A DNA stretch of 64,000 nucleotides from Cinnamomum chago. Taxonomy: Eukaryota; Streptophyta; Magnoliopsida; Laurales; Lauraceae. The notes below the pieces were generated by a model that saw only the letters and a program-made list of their open reading frames with translations, made no database searches and was not told the DNA's origin. Position numbers and translations under genes: made by a program. The stretch lies in the NCBI GenBank assembly GCA_038049695.1, contig CP142458.1:60607501-60671500 (forward strand), given 5' to 3'. Positions 11,601 to 22,521 of this stretch are shown piece by piece. Every line of letters begins with the position of its first letter. Within the stretch, counting starts at the first letter, position 1.

Positions 11601-14600
11601 TGCCTGGCTGTCTGGCACCTCAACATTTCCTGAGAGAGCCGATTTTGTCTGAGTTGCTGCTGGAATCTCCTAGTCACTCGCTTCTTCTTTCCTTCATTGA
11701 AATTGGAGTTGGATGGGTGTGAGATTCAATCTCAACAGAACTGGATACTGCAAATGGCTTCCCTTAGGAAATTCCCAAGTAGGTCGACCTATCAGGCCTT
11801 CATTTCGCTGAACGGGGTAAGTGACGATTAGTCGGGCCCATCTCAGCAGCAGTTAGTCTAGGCCTGGGTCAACTTCAGAGGGAAGGCTTCAGAACCAAGT
11901 CCAACAATATGAGCCAGGCTGCCAGGATGTTCCTGGATGCGGAAATCACTTCCTCTGGGCCCACCTCCCAACCTGGCTTTCAAGGTAGGCCGGACTGAAC
12001 CACTGAAATTCAAAATCTCCAGCTGTATGTAAGCACCTACTTAGGAAATGCATACATCTTCATTATTAGAAGTCCAGCGTTCACTGTCCCTCAGTAAAGA
12101 TCCATTGAACCAGAGTCTGTACCACTGACTGCTGAGGCCATCTACCTCTGTTCGCTTTTCCTCCAGTCCAGTGATTCTGCAGATGCTCCAGAAATTCTGG
12201 TCAGCACCTTCCAACTTTGATCCTCTCCACCCCCACCTCAAATGGAATGTGAAGATCGAATCTTCTACCAGCAGGCACATCTGCAGCAGATACGCTTTTA
12301 AAGATGGAAACTTTGGGTCATCCATAATCATTTCCTCATCCACCGTTTCGGGGTCTACCTCCTCTCCAGATTCATCACGGGAACCAATCAGGGAGAAGGT
12401 TCCTGGGTGCCAAACATGCAGAGAAACCCCATGACTTTAAGCCAGCTGGCTGCTTAGGGTTGCTCAAAACGTCAACTCATCTGTCCATCAATGAGAGTGG
12501 AGACTTCCTCCTGAACAGCTTCAGCAATAACCTTCTCTATCTCAGCCTCTGTAAGTAAACCCGATCCACACCCTTCCACCTACAAAACAGTGGAGAACGA
12601 CTAGCATCTTCCCCCAAATTCTGTACAACCAGTCTTTGACTTGTCTTGCGGTGAAGTCCTTGCTTCCGAGAGTTCACTAGATTGCATCGCACTTCTAATT
12701 CAAGAGTTTCAGGCATCCAACTAACTACTTTGATTATCAGCTTACCACTCTGGATGGTCACTGTTCTTCCAGTGTTCAGTGCATGAGTCTCCTCCTTCTG
12801 CACTACCTCATCCTTCAGGATCATTTGCGCTTACATCTTAGGTTTCATCTTTTGCTGCAGGCTGAAATGAGCCAATTGTGCCCCGGTGCATCTCCTTTCC
12901 CTAGCTCGACCTTGCACCAGATCAATGGCTATATGAGGTTCCTGCTTGCTGAAAAATCTTACGAAGGCAAATTCTCCTAAATTTTCCAGCTGGTTTTCTT
13001 GGAATAAAAATGTCTGCTAGCTTGGCAGTATGCCAAAACATGAACTGCAACTCTGCCTTTTGAAAATGAATCCATCAAGCTGGAAATGAAAACTGTGGCT
13101 TGTTTATGAATCTGTTTAACCTGTTCCCCCCTACCAGTTTGGGGGCCATTATCAGCTTTGTTGTGTTTCCCTTGTTCCAGATTGGGGGCCATTATCATCT
13201 TTCCCTTCTACCGGCTGGGGGGCCATTCCCCCTGGTTTATGAAGCGGTGACTCAATTGCTATTCCTTTCTTTAGACGTAAGCATTGCAGTTGAGAAAAAT
13301 ACAGGCCAACAAAGTCTCAGTTTTTAACTTCATTTCTTATAAGCACTAGTCTCCATCTTTTGTTTTTTATTTTTAAATTTTCTTAGCCGCCTGAATTGTC
13401 AATTCTTTGAATCTCCTATAATAAAAAAGCCTTCTAATACCTTCTTTTGAAAAACTTCAATCCTTATTTTATTATCGATATCTTTGCCCCCTTAGCATCC
13501 CAACTTTGATTGTCCCAACAAAATGCTAGAAGAAGTGTTCTTCCACCCATCTTGAATATCCCTTGGAGTCATTCACCTTACCACTAATTTTCAACAAAGA
13601 ATGCACTCATGATTTGTGCTTGTCGAACCTCATTAAAGCTTCCCAATAGAGACATCTATGAATTATTTTTCCCCATAGCCCATGCAGTTAACCACATCTT
13701 GGATCTTCCCTATGATGGGAGTGGGTGATTATCTCCCGTCAAAGATTCTTTTATTTCTTCCTCTTTTTCTCCAAGTAGGTTTTCCTTTCATGGGAATGGT
13801 CCACCTGATTGACCTCTGATTTGTGGTCCAAAAGATTGAGGTACTGCCTCAGAGAAAGAGAAAAGATCCAAGAAAAGGGAAACGATATATAGACTCGTGG
13901 GGGAGAATTATTGATGGATTTATCATTTGAGCAATAGATAAGGTAAATGTTAGCACATTGTCCCTAAGGTTACCAATGGCCCCCAATTACCCACTTGCTC
14001 AAAGTGCTCAGCCCTTGTATTTCTGGCTTTGTTTCTTGTGCTCTTTGCCTTGTTTTTTCTTCTTAATAAATGTTCCATTACTGATAAAAAATATATATAT
14101 TTGTGATATGGACCTGATAATCCTGCGAGAGGGTCAAGCCATTGATTTTGATTTCGATTTGTTTTAACATAAAAACTAATACATCTAAAATGAGACCCAT
14201 CTAAAATAAAAATTAATCTCTTCTATTGCTTCTCCTCCTCTCCATGGTCTCTTGCTTGTAAGAACAATTAAGAACAGCCATTGATTTCAAAATATACCTA
14301 TCAATCTGAACCTTTTTGGCACCTTCATTAAAACAATGAGGACAAGATGGACCTTCCAAAAAAGAAAAAGCCATCATTGAACACTGAACCTTTACTCTTC
14401 AATATTTTTACTACTAAGTCCAGTAATTTGGATTTCAAAATTATGAGATTGATGCATGGGGAAAAAAAAAGAAGTCTCATTAAAGGCCGTCCAAATGAGT
14501 TCCATTGTTTCTTAACCTATGTGAAAGCAGGAACACTAGAAACAAACAATGCCAAAGAGGCCCTTAATATCTGACATGTTGACTGTTAGGAGCACAACAT

Positions 14601-15535
14601 TGGCATATTTGTTTTAAGGGTTGGTTGTTTGCTTTCTTACATCTTCCAGTCATCTGCTTGGCCCCTTCCTATTAATACCCATCAATTATGCTACATCAAT
14701 CTTGTTGGAGATGCAGTATGTGGGGCATAAGAGTATTGCTTCCAGCTGATGGAATGGTTATTGGGTTTGCTTACCAAAGTTGTGATGGATATCAGGAATT
14801 GAAAGGATACATGAGCTAATATGTGGTTTCTTCAAATCATTTCGCTTGGATAACCTTGCCGGACTTTTGCGCGGTATTACTGTATTCAATCTGATAGCAT
14901 TTGGAATTGGGTTGTTCTTAAAATGAGTAAACCTTGACTAAACATAAGATTGACCTGGATTGGCTGATTTTGCAGGCATCTAGATTGTCCCGTTTGGACC
15001 TCTTCCCCGTCCTTACCAAATTGATTGGCCTGATCGATAATCAAGTGTAGGTTGGGGTCCATGTCATGGATCCGATGGACATTCCATTTTACTATACCTC
15101 TTAAAAACTAAACCTTTAACCTTGCTTCCTTCCATCTTTTGGCGCTTGTTGTAGTGATTAGACTTCCCTCTTTTATAGAGCGTTGGGGTACACATTTGAT
15201 CTCTGGTAGGTCATTCTTGTAGTCTTTGCAGTCCTTTTAACTGTTCATTGCTTTGCCCCGAAATTCTCGACTTACAGGGTGAGGACTGAGGATTGTCCGG
15301 TTAATGTGATCCATGTCCTATAAGAGAATATGTTTGAGTAGATAGTCCAATCTTGCATGTTTTACGTGTGAAAAAAAGTGACTGATTGGTCTCTTAAAAA
15401 ATCTCTTAACTAATACCCATTCTTTCCTTTATTTTGGCAGGGACAAAGCATCGTTCACACCAAGATTACCTGGAACGAGCTGATAAAGCACGGAGTGAAA
15501 GGCTGTCATCAAGCACGCCATCGTCTGTTAAATAA
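8630..15535 (+). CDS. Small conserved single-helix membrane protein, two exons, 90 residues
   Basis: Exon 1 is 8630-8807 and exon 2 is 15441-15535. The donor is GCG|GTACCA and the acceptor TTTTGGCAG|GG. The split falls after the first base of a Gly codon and the joined frame is open to TAA. The protein has a Gly-rich start (residues 1-22), then FRSRMEYYLYSGDKKH, one hydrophobic segment (about 38-57, VFVGMAIIGAIFGVPWYFM) and a basic tail beginning TKHRSHQDYLERADKARSER. The MEYYLYSGDKKHVF core joined to the SHQDY tail resembles a small uncharacterised plant protein family known to me only by sequence pattern. Its function is unknown to me. The recovery of the tail 6.6 kb away in the right phase is the main support. 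The ATG at 8630 lies in AAATGGCA. The intron carries LINE DNA, and exon 1 is GC-rich unlike its surroundings. Confidence 0.8.
8870..9385. other. Intron sequence without recognisable feature
   Basis: Within the 6.6-kb intron of the 8630 gene. A short CT run lies at 8827-8845, just after the donor. Nothing else was recognised. Confidence 0.4.
9390..12830 (-). mobile_element. L1-type LINE relic in the 6.6-kb intron
   Basis: Minus-strand translation around 9650-9490 gives DNLKFDIIGEECADWLERKF and, one frame over, KGDHALGLDGFPMALF. These match the L1 reverse-transcriptase stretch WLERPF...KAPGPDGFPMAFF with frameshifts. 10880-10683 gives GDCFAIGGRMDSSLM followed by SDWLNHHSLIDLPQARAQFS, resembling the end of the L1 endonuclease domain (GGDFNV...LIDLPLRGARFTWS). 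11080-12824 holds further minus-strand pieces likely from ORF1, such as VVSWMPETLELEVRCNL. The order ORF1, endonuclease, reverse transcriptase agrees with one minus-oriented element. The 3' half is missing, or diverged beyond recognition, between 9390 and exon 1. Confidence 0.72.
12831..13957. other. Intron sequence, possibly LINE 5' region
   Basis: It holds a short imperfect repeat: 13138-13153 and 13180-13199 share TTGGGGGCCATTATCA, with a third variant (GGGGGGCCATTCCCC) near 13217. No coding signal is seen. It may be the 5' untranslated part of the adjacent minus-strand LINE. Confidence 0.35.
13985..14095 (+). mobile_element. L1-type LINE 3' tail fragment
   Basis: CTTGTATTTCTGGCTTTG, TTCTTCTTAATAAATGTTCC and a TACTGATAAAAAA end resemble the common 3' untranslated end of plant L1 LINEs, TTAATAAA...TTAC(T/C)GATAAAAAA. 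A similar tail occurs at 45720-45765. The orientation is opposite to the LINE relic at 9390-12830, so it is a separate insertion. Confidence 0.55.
14170..15440. other. Rest of the 6.6-kb intron
   Basis: Only short unrelated open frames are present. The region ends in a pyrimidine-rich acceptor tract, CCTTTATTTTGGCAG, at 15426-15440. Confidence 0.5.
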
Positions 15536-17505
15536 GAATAGGAACATTCTCTAAAGATGCCCTCTGAGACAATTTTGACTGTTCTATAAAAGGATAAGCT
15601 GCTTTCATGTGTAATCAAGTCTCTGATGAATCAGTGATAGAGAAATAACTTGTGAACAGGTAGATGGCATCTAAACTCTATTTTACAAATTACGGGAGTT
15701 GCATTTTCAAATGTGGAAGCTCATGCCGCATTTATCTTTTGAAATATTAAAACTATTATGCATCTCTGATGAATACACAGCTACCACAAGGAATCTTTGT
15801 TATCATTCCCTGTTTGATAGATATACTCTCTCACATTGATACCAAGAAAAAAATCTTTCAGGCAAATGGTAGAAAGGAAAAAGTAATTCTACATATCCAT
15901 TTTTCCACTTCGAGTGCTTCAGAAAAAGAGTGTTGTAATGATCGTTTGGTCTTCCTTTTTTCTCCCCTTCATATACCTAGGTCACACAAAGACCTTTTAA
16001 TCCCTCTATCCTCCATTGTTAGGCATGCCTTTAGATGGATCCTAGAAGGTATCTTTGCTTATAAAATGGTTCATTCGTAAAATGTAATAAAATCGAATAT
16101 GAGGATTCATGAATTCATCTCAAATAATCTCACATTTAGATGCGTGGGTTTGCTCTTTTCCAAATCATAAAGTCATGAATTTCTTAAGTCTTTCCTATAG
16201 GATGGTGTTATTTGAAATCAATGCTATGGATTTGCTATGGATTTCTTATGTAACGCACAAATCTTGTTTGTTGTTATATTTATGGTACCAAGTTTGTGCA
16301 AATCCATGTCATGGAACAAAATATCTATGTAGTGGCTTATATATTGGTCATGGTGGCCATGACTGGTATGCTAAATTGAAAATATTACGCTACGGTATAA
16401 AATCTAGTTGAGTCAAGCAATTCTCATTTAAAATATTGTTTTTCTTATTTCTTCTTCTCAAGAGTCATTTTTAAAGTTGGCTCTATCCTTATATGATTCT
16501 AAATCATTAAAAAAAAAAAAAAAAAACTGCTACATAAGATTTGAATTTTTTTGAAGACTTTAAAATACACACCGCTATGTTGTTATATATCGCCACAACC
16601 GCTACATAGTGTTTTGGCTACTGACCGCAACACTCATTGCAATCACTATTTTGATCCTTGATCGATGTATCAAATGCTCCATTGATTTTACTTTTTTCAA
16701 CAATTGTAAAACCCTATAGTCCGTCCGTCCGTCCCCCCCCCCCCCCCCCCAAAAAAAAAAAAAAAAAACACGAAAAGAAAATTTTCTGGTTCTGCCCTTG
16801 ACAGCAGTGGTATGTATATTTTGTACTGAGTCTTGAATTTATGCATGTACTAAACTCTGAAAGAACTACCTCCTTCCTCATGATAAAACACTCTCCCTCA
16901 GTTAGGAAAAAAAAAAGTAGCTAGTCCAAGCCATACTGCCACTATCAGCCAATATGAGGAATAAGGTGGGGTCATCAAGTATAAGTACCTCTTACAGATA
17001 AGGGATCTAGACAGTTTCATCAGACATAAATATCTATCTCATATAGATAGGTGTATCTTGATGAGCTTAATCGGATAAAAGCTTGATCAGTTCCATTAGA
17101 TTTGTTATCCACACATCTTTATTATAAAAGATTTTAGCTATATCATTGTGCACATCTTTGTTGTATGCAATAGATCCTACCTATCCGTGATGCAAAATAT
17201 GAAGGATCTTCCCATCAATGGTCCACCTGTCCTGCTCATCTTATCCATGTAATGGGCTCACCCAAGGTCCACTGATTGTCACAAACAAACAAAAGGACAA
17301 TATTCTTTTGTTTACATCTTCAATTGAAATCCCATTTTGGTGTTCCAAGCTTTCAAGTCCCATGAGCCCCATCACTATAAATACCCCTGAAAGGATCATC
17401 CTAATAAATCTATTAGTTGTGCCTACGATTATTATGGATTTACATAATTGTTCGGAGTCTTTTGATTCGTTTTGTGATTTGTTATATGGTGCTGGTGGTA
17501 ACCTA
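15536..17505. other. 3' flank of the small membrane protein gene and AT-rich intergenic DNA
   Basis: No gene is recognised. Two homopolymer features stand out: a poly-A run near 16509-16527, and a C-run directly joined to an A-run near 16732-16768. The open frames at 15769-16080 and 16109-16411 match no family I know. Confidence 0.45.
16732..16768. repeat. Adjoining poly-C and poly-A runs
   Basis: After a short (CCGT)n stretch, about 18 C are followed directly by about 18 A. The minus strand is a long G-run. Run lengths may be unreliable in the assembly. Confidence 0.85.
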
Positions 17506-17671
17506 AAGGGGTAGTTCAGTTGCCTAGGACCACGGTTTGTACCCGGATGTTGTAGGTTCGAAACTGCACTACCATACTAGGGCTATAAGGGAGTTTACTC
17601 GACTTCTCTCTAGGCCAGGAGAGATTAGTCGAGCCCAAAGGGTTGGGAACCATCTGATAAAAAAAAAAAAA
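17506..17671 (+). mobile_element. tRNA-derived SINE, copy 1
   Basis: The head has an A-box-like GGGGTAGTTCAGTTGCC and a B-box-like TAGGTTCGAAACTGC. The body contains TTTACTCGACTTCTCTC and GCCCAAAGGGTTGGGAACC, followed by poly-A. The same head and body occur at 26378-26550, and the body alone at 40149-40254. I found no clear target duplication for this copy. Confidence 0.8.
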
Positions 17672-18779
17672 TTTGTTGCGAATAGTGTATTCATTTTTGT
17701 GCTGGTGTTATATTTATTCATTTTTTGTATTCATTCAAAGTTGAATGCTTATTATTTTGCTTTTGTTTGATCGATCATATTGAAGTGCTATGACTGGATG
17801 AGATTAAGAATTTGAAGTTTTGAGGGGTGCAATGGGGCTGGATTGGATTTATTTTTATGGTGGTGCCTTAAAAAAAGACCCTTACCTGAAAAAAAACGCC
17901 CCAATTTGCGGGGAAAATGGTTGAATCTTAAGCAAAACTATAATAAAGAGATCAGTCTAATATTTTTAGACCCCTACACATTCTAAGATATTTTAGGTTT
18001 TTTACTATCTCATTCGTAGTGTTAAGGGGGACCATTGCACTAAAGCTTTGGATTAAATAACTGGAAATGCAAACCTTTTAAATGAAAATGAACATACCTC
18101 AGCAAGGTTGTAAAACTCTGAGAGTTGACTCTAAACTATCTCGAGTCATCTCATTTTGCTGAAGGACCTCATCAAGTATAGGAGAGATTTAGTCGAGTCG
18201 CCTTATTATAATAAGTTCTTGTGTTTTAAATGATTTGATTGGTAGATCTGATTTTAAATAATTAATATTTATTTTTAAGTCAATATTTACGAGATTTGGG
18301 GTTAGCAATTTGAAGTTGATGATTGAAATGTAATATAAAATTATAATTTATCTTTCACATTTGATATTTGGACTAACAAATTATGTAATATGCAATATTT
18401 TTTTATTTGAAAATTTCAGAATTTTCTGGCACAGAGAAATTTATTAATTTTAACTGTTTGTCATGAAATCATGTAAATAAATGTATGATTATATTTTATC
18501 AGTATTTAATTTATTTTGAAATATTTTTAAGATTATAAAAAATGACACGACTAGTTTGAGTCTCCGCATTGACTTTGTCCAAGTAAATAAATGTATAATT
18601 ATATTTTATAAATATTCATGTTTCTCTCTTTTTCATTATGTACGATAATGTGAATCTTAAAACTTAGAACTCTTAATCTTTTCTTACATCAAACCTTTTG
18701 GGAGTTAAGAAAAAGCTAAATAATTATAAGAGCATGGTTATTAAAAAATTGTCAGTGATTTATACTATATATTTTCTCA
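17672..18779. other. AT-rich intergenic DNA
   Basis: No gene is recognised. It contains a short direct repeat: AATAAATGTATGATTATATTTTAT near 18476 recurs with one change near 18585. Confidence 0.4.
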
Positions 18780-19910
18780 AATGCATTCTATGGATAAGAG
18801 ATCTCCTCTCCTTTTAAATTGACTAATTTATATGCATTAAGAGGGTAAATTTCCTTAAGCAGGTAAGGACCTCTCCAATTGAGCCAGAGTTTACTGCTAA
18901 TACGAGGGAGTTGTGATTGCATGATAGTTTCTGTAACTACATCACATACCTTGTATTTCCTTTCGAGCATGCTCTGTTGTTTGCTGTCTTTTTTTTTATC
19001 GCAATCAACACCAAAAACAAAAAAATCAAACAACATTGAACTTCAAAGGAGATAGAATCAAGAGACACTCCCTCCTCAGCGAGACCATCAGCCATTTCAT
19101 TTAGCCTCTCGGAAAATATAGTAAATTTCTTTAGCCTTTTTGTTTGCAGTCTTTCTTCCTTTAGGAACTTGAACTGAAGTTGAAGTGCTTCTCGCCTCTA
19201 ATCCTGTTACACATGACTCGGCTCCAACCCAATTTGTATAATATTCTGTGGCTGTAAGAATGAAAGGTAGAAAATGTCCATGGGGATGTGGTGGGAATGT
19301 GGGATGCAAGGTTGGTTCTGGTACATGAATCACATGTGCATGGACTTGACATTCCTCGCACCGTTTAACATAATTGGTCGAGTCTCATCCTATTGTAGAA
19401 TGGTAATATTAACATCCGCTAGAATGGGCATCATGAATTATAAAGGAAGCTTCTTGTTCATCTACACAATGCAGGAGGATCCCTTGAAAGGGCCATTTAT
19501 AAAGTTGTTCTCCTACAATTGCATACCTTTGAGCCAGCTCTCTTAACACTCGTTTATCAGTTTTTGAGGCACATTCAGGGATATGGCCATTAGATAAATA
19601 ATTCCAAATGTCGAAATATCAAGGTTCGTCATTGATTGGATCATCATCATGATTAAAAAGTCAGAAAAATTCAGTTTTTAACAAGTTAACCAAGCTACCT
19701 TTTGATGGATGGTTCAATTTCCGAATGACAAATCCCTCTGGTTGTATAACCAAATGGTATTCGAGAAATTGAAACTAGAGTTGCAAGCGAATCGGCTAAC
19801 CTATTAAGAGCGCTAGGGGAGTAAATGAATGAGATCATTTCAAATAGAGCTGCGAACTTGATTGATAGCTCATAGTGTTTAGCTAGGAATGGAGAATTAA
19901 CCTTCAATTC
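18780..19910 (-). pseudogene. Ty3/gypsy polyprotein relic: RNase H end and integrase
   Basis: Minus-strand reading from 19910 downward shows, in polyprotein order: an RNase H end (YELSIKFAALFEMISFIY, then NRLADSLATLVSI); a linker near 19545-19430 reading LAQRYAIVGEQLYKW then PFQGILLHCVDEQEASF; an integrase zinc-binding piece CEECQVHAHV near 19345; HVPEPTLHPTFPPHPHG; a core piece ILTATEYYTNWVGAES; and the integrase C-terminal KLWLNWRGPYLLKEIYPLNA then YKLVNLKGEE at 18885-18795. Stops and frameshifts separate the blocks, so it is dead. No LTRs were found for it. The pattern matches plant gypsy elements with NWxGPY integrase tails. The finer lineage is not clear. Confidence 0.85.
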
Positions 19911-20419
19911 GCTAATTGACTTGTGAAATAATCATTTTAGCATCCCTCCTTGTGTCTACTAAGGCTTCGTACTCTTGACTTTCTCAAAAGGTCCGAAATA
20001 GAGATACCGGGGACTAAGTTTCCCTCTTTCCAAATCTCATTACTCCCCTAGTAGCGGAAATCCTCTTTGGAGGGAGCCTGCGCCGCTGCACCGTAATATG
20101 CTGCATCTCCCCACTCGTCGTGTGAACGCATGCTACGTTTCATTTTCGTTGTTGCATTTTGAGTTTCGACACACGCTTAATTTTTTTTCCAAAATTGCCC
20201 TCTTTCCGTCTTGCCAACACAGAGAGCTGATCAATTGAAGATAGCACAACAAATGGGACCCATATTATATCATGTCATTTATGAAATAAACTAATGGGCC
20301 CCATTTTTCTCACGAACTAGCTTCCTAAATATAAATATGATTGGGCTGTTCTATTTCATTTAGGGCCTACTGAATTAAATCTATGATGTGTATGCATAAA
20401 TGTACTTTTTGGGATATCA
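19911..20419. other. Intergenic DNA beyond the gypsy relic
   Basis: No confident feature is seen. The first part may still derive from the same retrotransposon. Confidence 0.35.
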
Positions 20420-20815
20420 TAGGGATGTAAATGGGTCTCCTAGTCTGTGATTACCCGGAGGTTCCGACCCGTTAATAACCGGGTTTGGATCTTTATTTAG
20501 GTTCCGATGAGTAAACAGGTCTAGGTCTGGATCCATTTTTTGGGCACGTGACGTAAATAGGTCCAAGTCCGGTTCCACGTTGGATCCAACCAGAGGACCC
20601 GGACCCGACATATTAAATAAAGTTTCAGAAAAGTTCTCCTAAAAGTTAGTTTTTTTTTTTAAAGTTATTTAGCCCTTTTTTTCTAAATAATTCTCAACTA
20701 GAATTGGACCCAAATCCGGACCGGTCACATTATCGGGTCCGGGCCTGGTTCAATATTCTCATTAACGATTTGGATCCGGATCCAAGAAATTGGTTCCAAA
20801 CCAGGTCCCAGTTTC
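20420..20815. mobile_element. hAT-like MITE, right end missing or diverged
   Basis: It starts TAGGGATGTAAATGGGTC at 20420, a hAT-type end, and is filled with GGTTCC/GGATCC/GGACCC motifs in both orientations, as in the complete element at 60424-60991. The expected ACATCCCTA end was not found near 20815. Confidence 0.6.
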
Positions 20816-21664
20816 AAGACTTGAAATCATTTTTGTGCACCTGATGTGGGGACCAGTTGATGTAATTACTTCATTCATCAACTGGGCATGATTTTTAAAG
20901 ATTGATGTGTGATTAAAAAGACCAAGAACTCTCCTGGTCATTCTTTGGAACTCCCCTAAATCTGTAGATTTTCAACTTTTCCTGACTACCTGAAAGATTG
21001 TGGCTGTGTCTCGGGGAGCTCTGGCACATATGGATGCTTTTCTGCAGAAGTAGAAGAATTTCGAGTCCCAAATGAAATTTATGGTTTGACATCAATGTCT
21101 GCAATGCTCTGATTTAGCAGATTTTCAAATCTGCCCATCATCTATTTGAAAAACAGATGAAACTGGAAATAAGAGCAATTAGAGCCCTTTCATATGACAG
21201 ATGAAAAAAGTTTCATTAAGAAAACGAAGGTACAAAAAGAGTTTCCAAAAAATCAGTAAAAAAAAGTAATGTCCTAGTGGAAGATGAAAGCAAAACAAAA
21301 TAAAACAGAAACTTCAACATTAGGACCCATATAAATATCATTTCTCAATCCCCTGATTAGCAGATGAGTCAACAAGATCATTCATTAATTTCTCTCAACC
21401 ACTCTATTGCTCCTTAAGATATAACTGGTAAAATATCATTGAATCATTATCTATCAAGAAAAATTAAAGGAAACTGCAAAGTTCAGGTGGCCCTAGCTCC
21501 TTTTGACTGCCTGCTCTTTAACAAGCTTGTAAACATTAAAAAGCGCCAAAGATTGTCATTCGACTACATTCAAATAGATAAGGAATAAAGCATTTGCAAT
21601 CAAGTGATGCCTGAACAGTTCCTGAATGATTCAATAGGCTAAACAGTTCTGCGGCAGGTTGAGA
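20816..21664. other. 3' flank of the GGCT-like gene
   Basis: No gene is recognised. The part nearest 21665 should hold the 3' untranslated region of the minus-strand gene. Confidence 0.45.
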
Positions 21665-22440
21665 TCAACCTCCATAACGAATCTTTAGTGATTCTGGAGG
21701 CTCTTCTTCCATGATACCTGACCCAGTTGTGGCAAAGTACTCACGGATGGTTGTTCTCCGGTCCCCAAGAAAAGTGTGATCCAAAAAGTTGTCATAAGCT
21801 TCTTCGCCAAGATTCTTTGCTGCCAACACACTATAGAAAAGAAGCTTGAGTTTTTATTCATCCAGAGATCAATGTCATGCAAATGATGCTGCAGGGAGAA
21901 GCTCAGGCAATAACACTCAAACAATGGCTCCTCTAAATCTAGAAGCTAAAAAACAAGAAAGTTGAAAGGAGTTGTAAACATGATGTGAAAAAGATGATGG
22001 CAATCCGACAGTTTGGGTGTGCTAATAAGGGTTTGGATTCATCATACATTGCCCCATTAGAAGTTCTTTATTTGAAAAGAGGAACTAGTTCATTTGAAAG
22101 CTCTCAAACACACAAAAAGATTGATCCTATGCATTAGACATAATGTGTGGAAGAATTCCATTGGACTCGGGGCACACTTTGGATTGATCCAACAAGACAT
22201 TCATATTGGTCCCCTGTGAACAGGCAGCAGAAACCTCACTTCATCTAGAGCAATGTACAATGTTTGATAAATCAAAGTGTGAAAAAAATGAAATTAACCA
22301 TCCAAGTAAATTCCATTTTGTACACATTGACCAATCCAGTAGTGTTTACCCATTTAGTCGCCGTGAAACAGGGCCACAATCTATTGACATGCTTCAATGT
22401 AACTCATGCACATGGGAACTCCCATGTGGACATCAGCATT

Positions 22441-22521
<81 letters not shown>

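Noticed and set aside
17506-17580. Possible functional tRNA gene
   Set aside because: The A and B boxes belong to a SINE head. The cloverleaf is incomplete and a poly-A-tailed body follows.
22441-22519. CRISPR-like array
   Set aside because: It is a simple dinucleotide repeat without spacers, and the DNA is from a plant nucleus.
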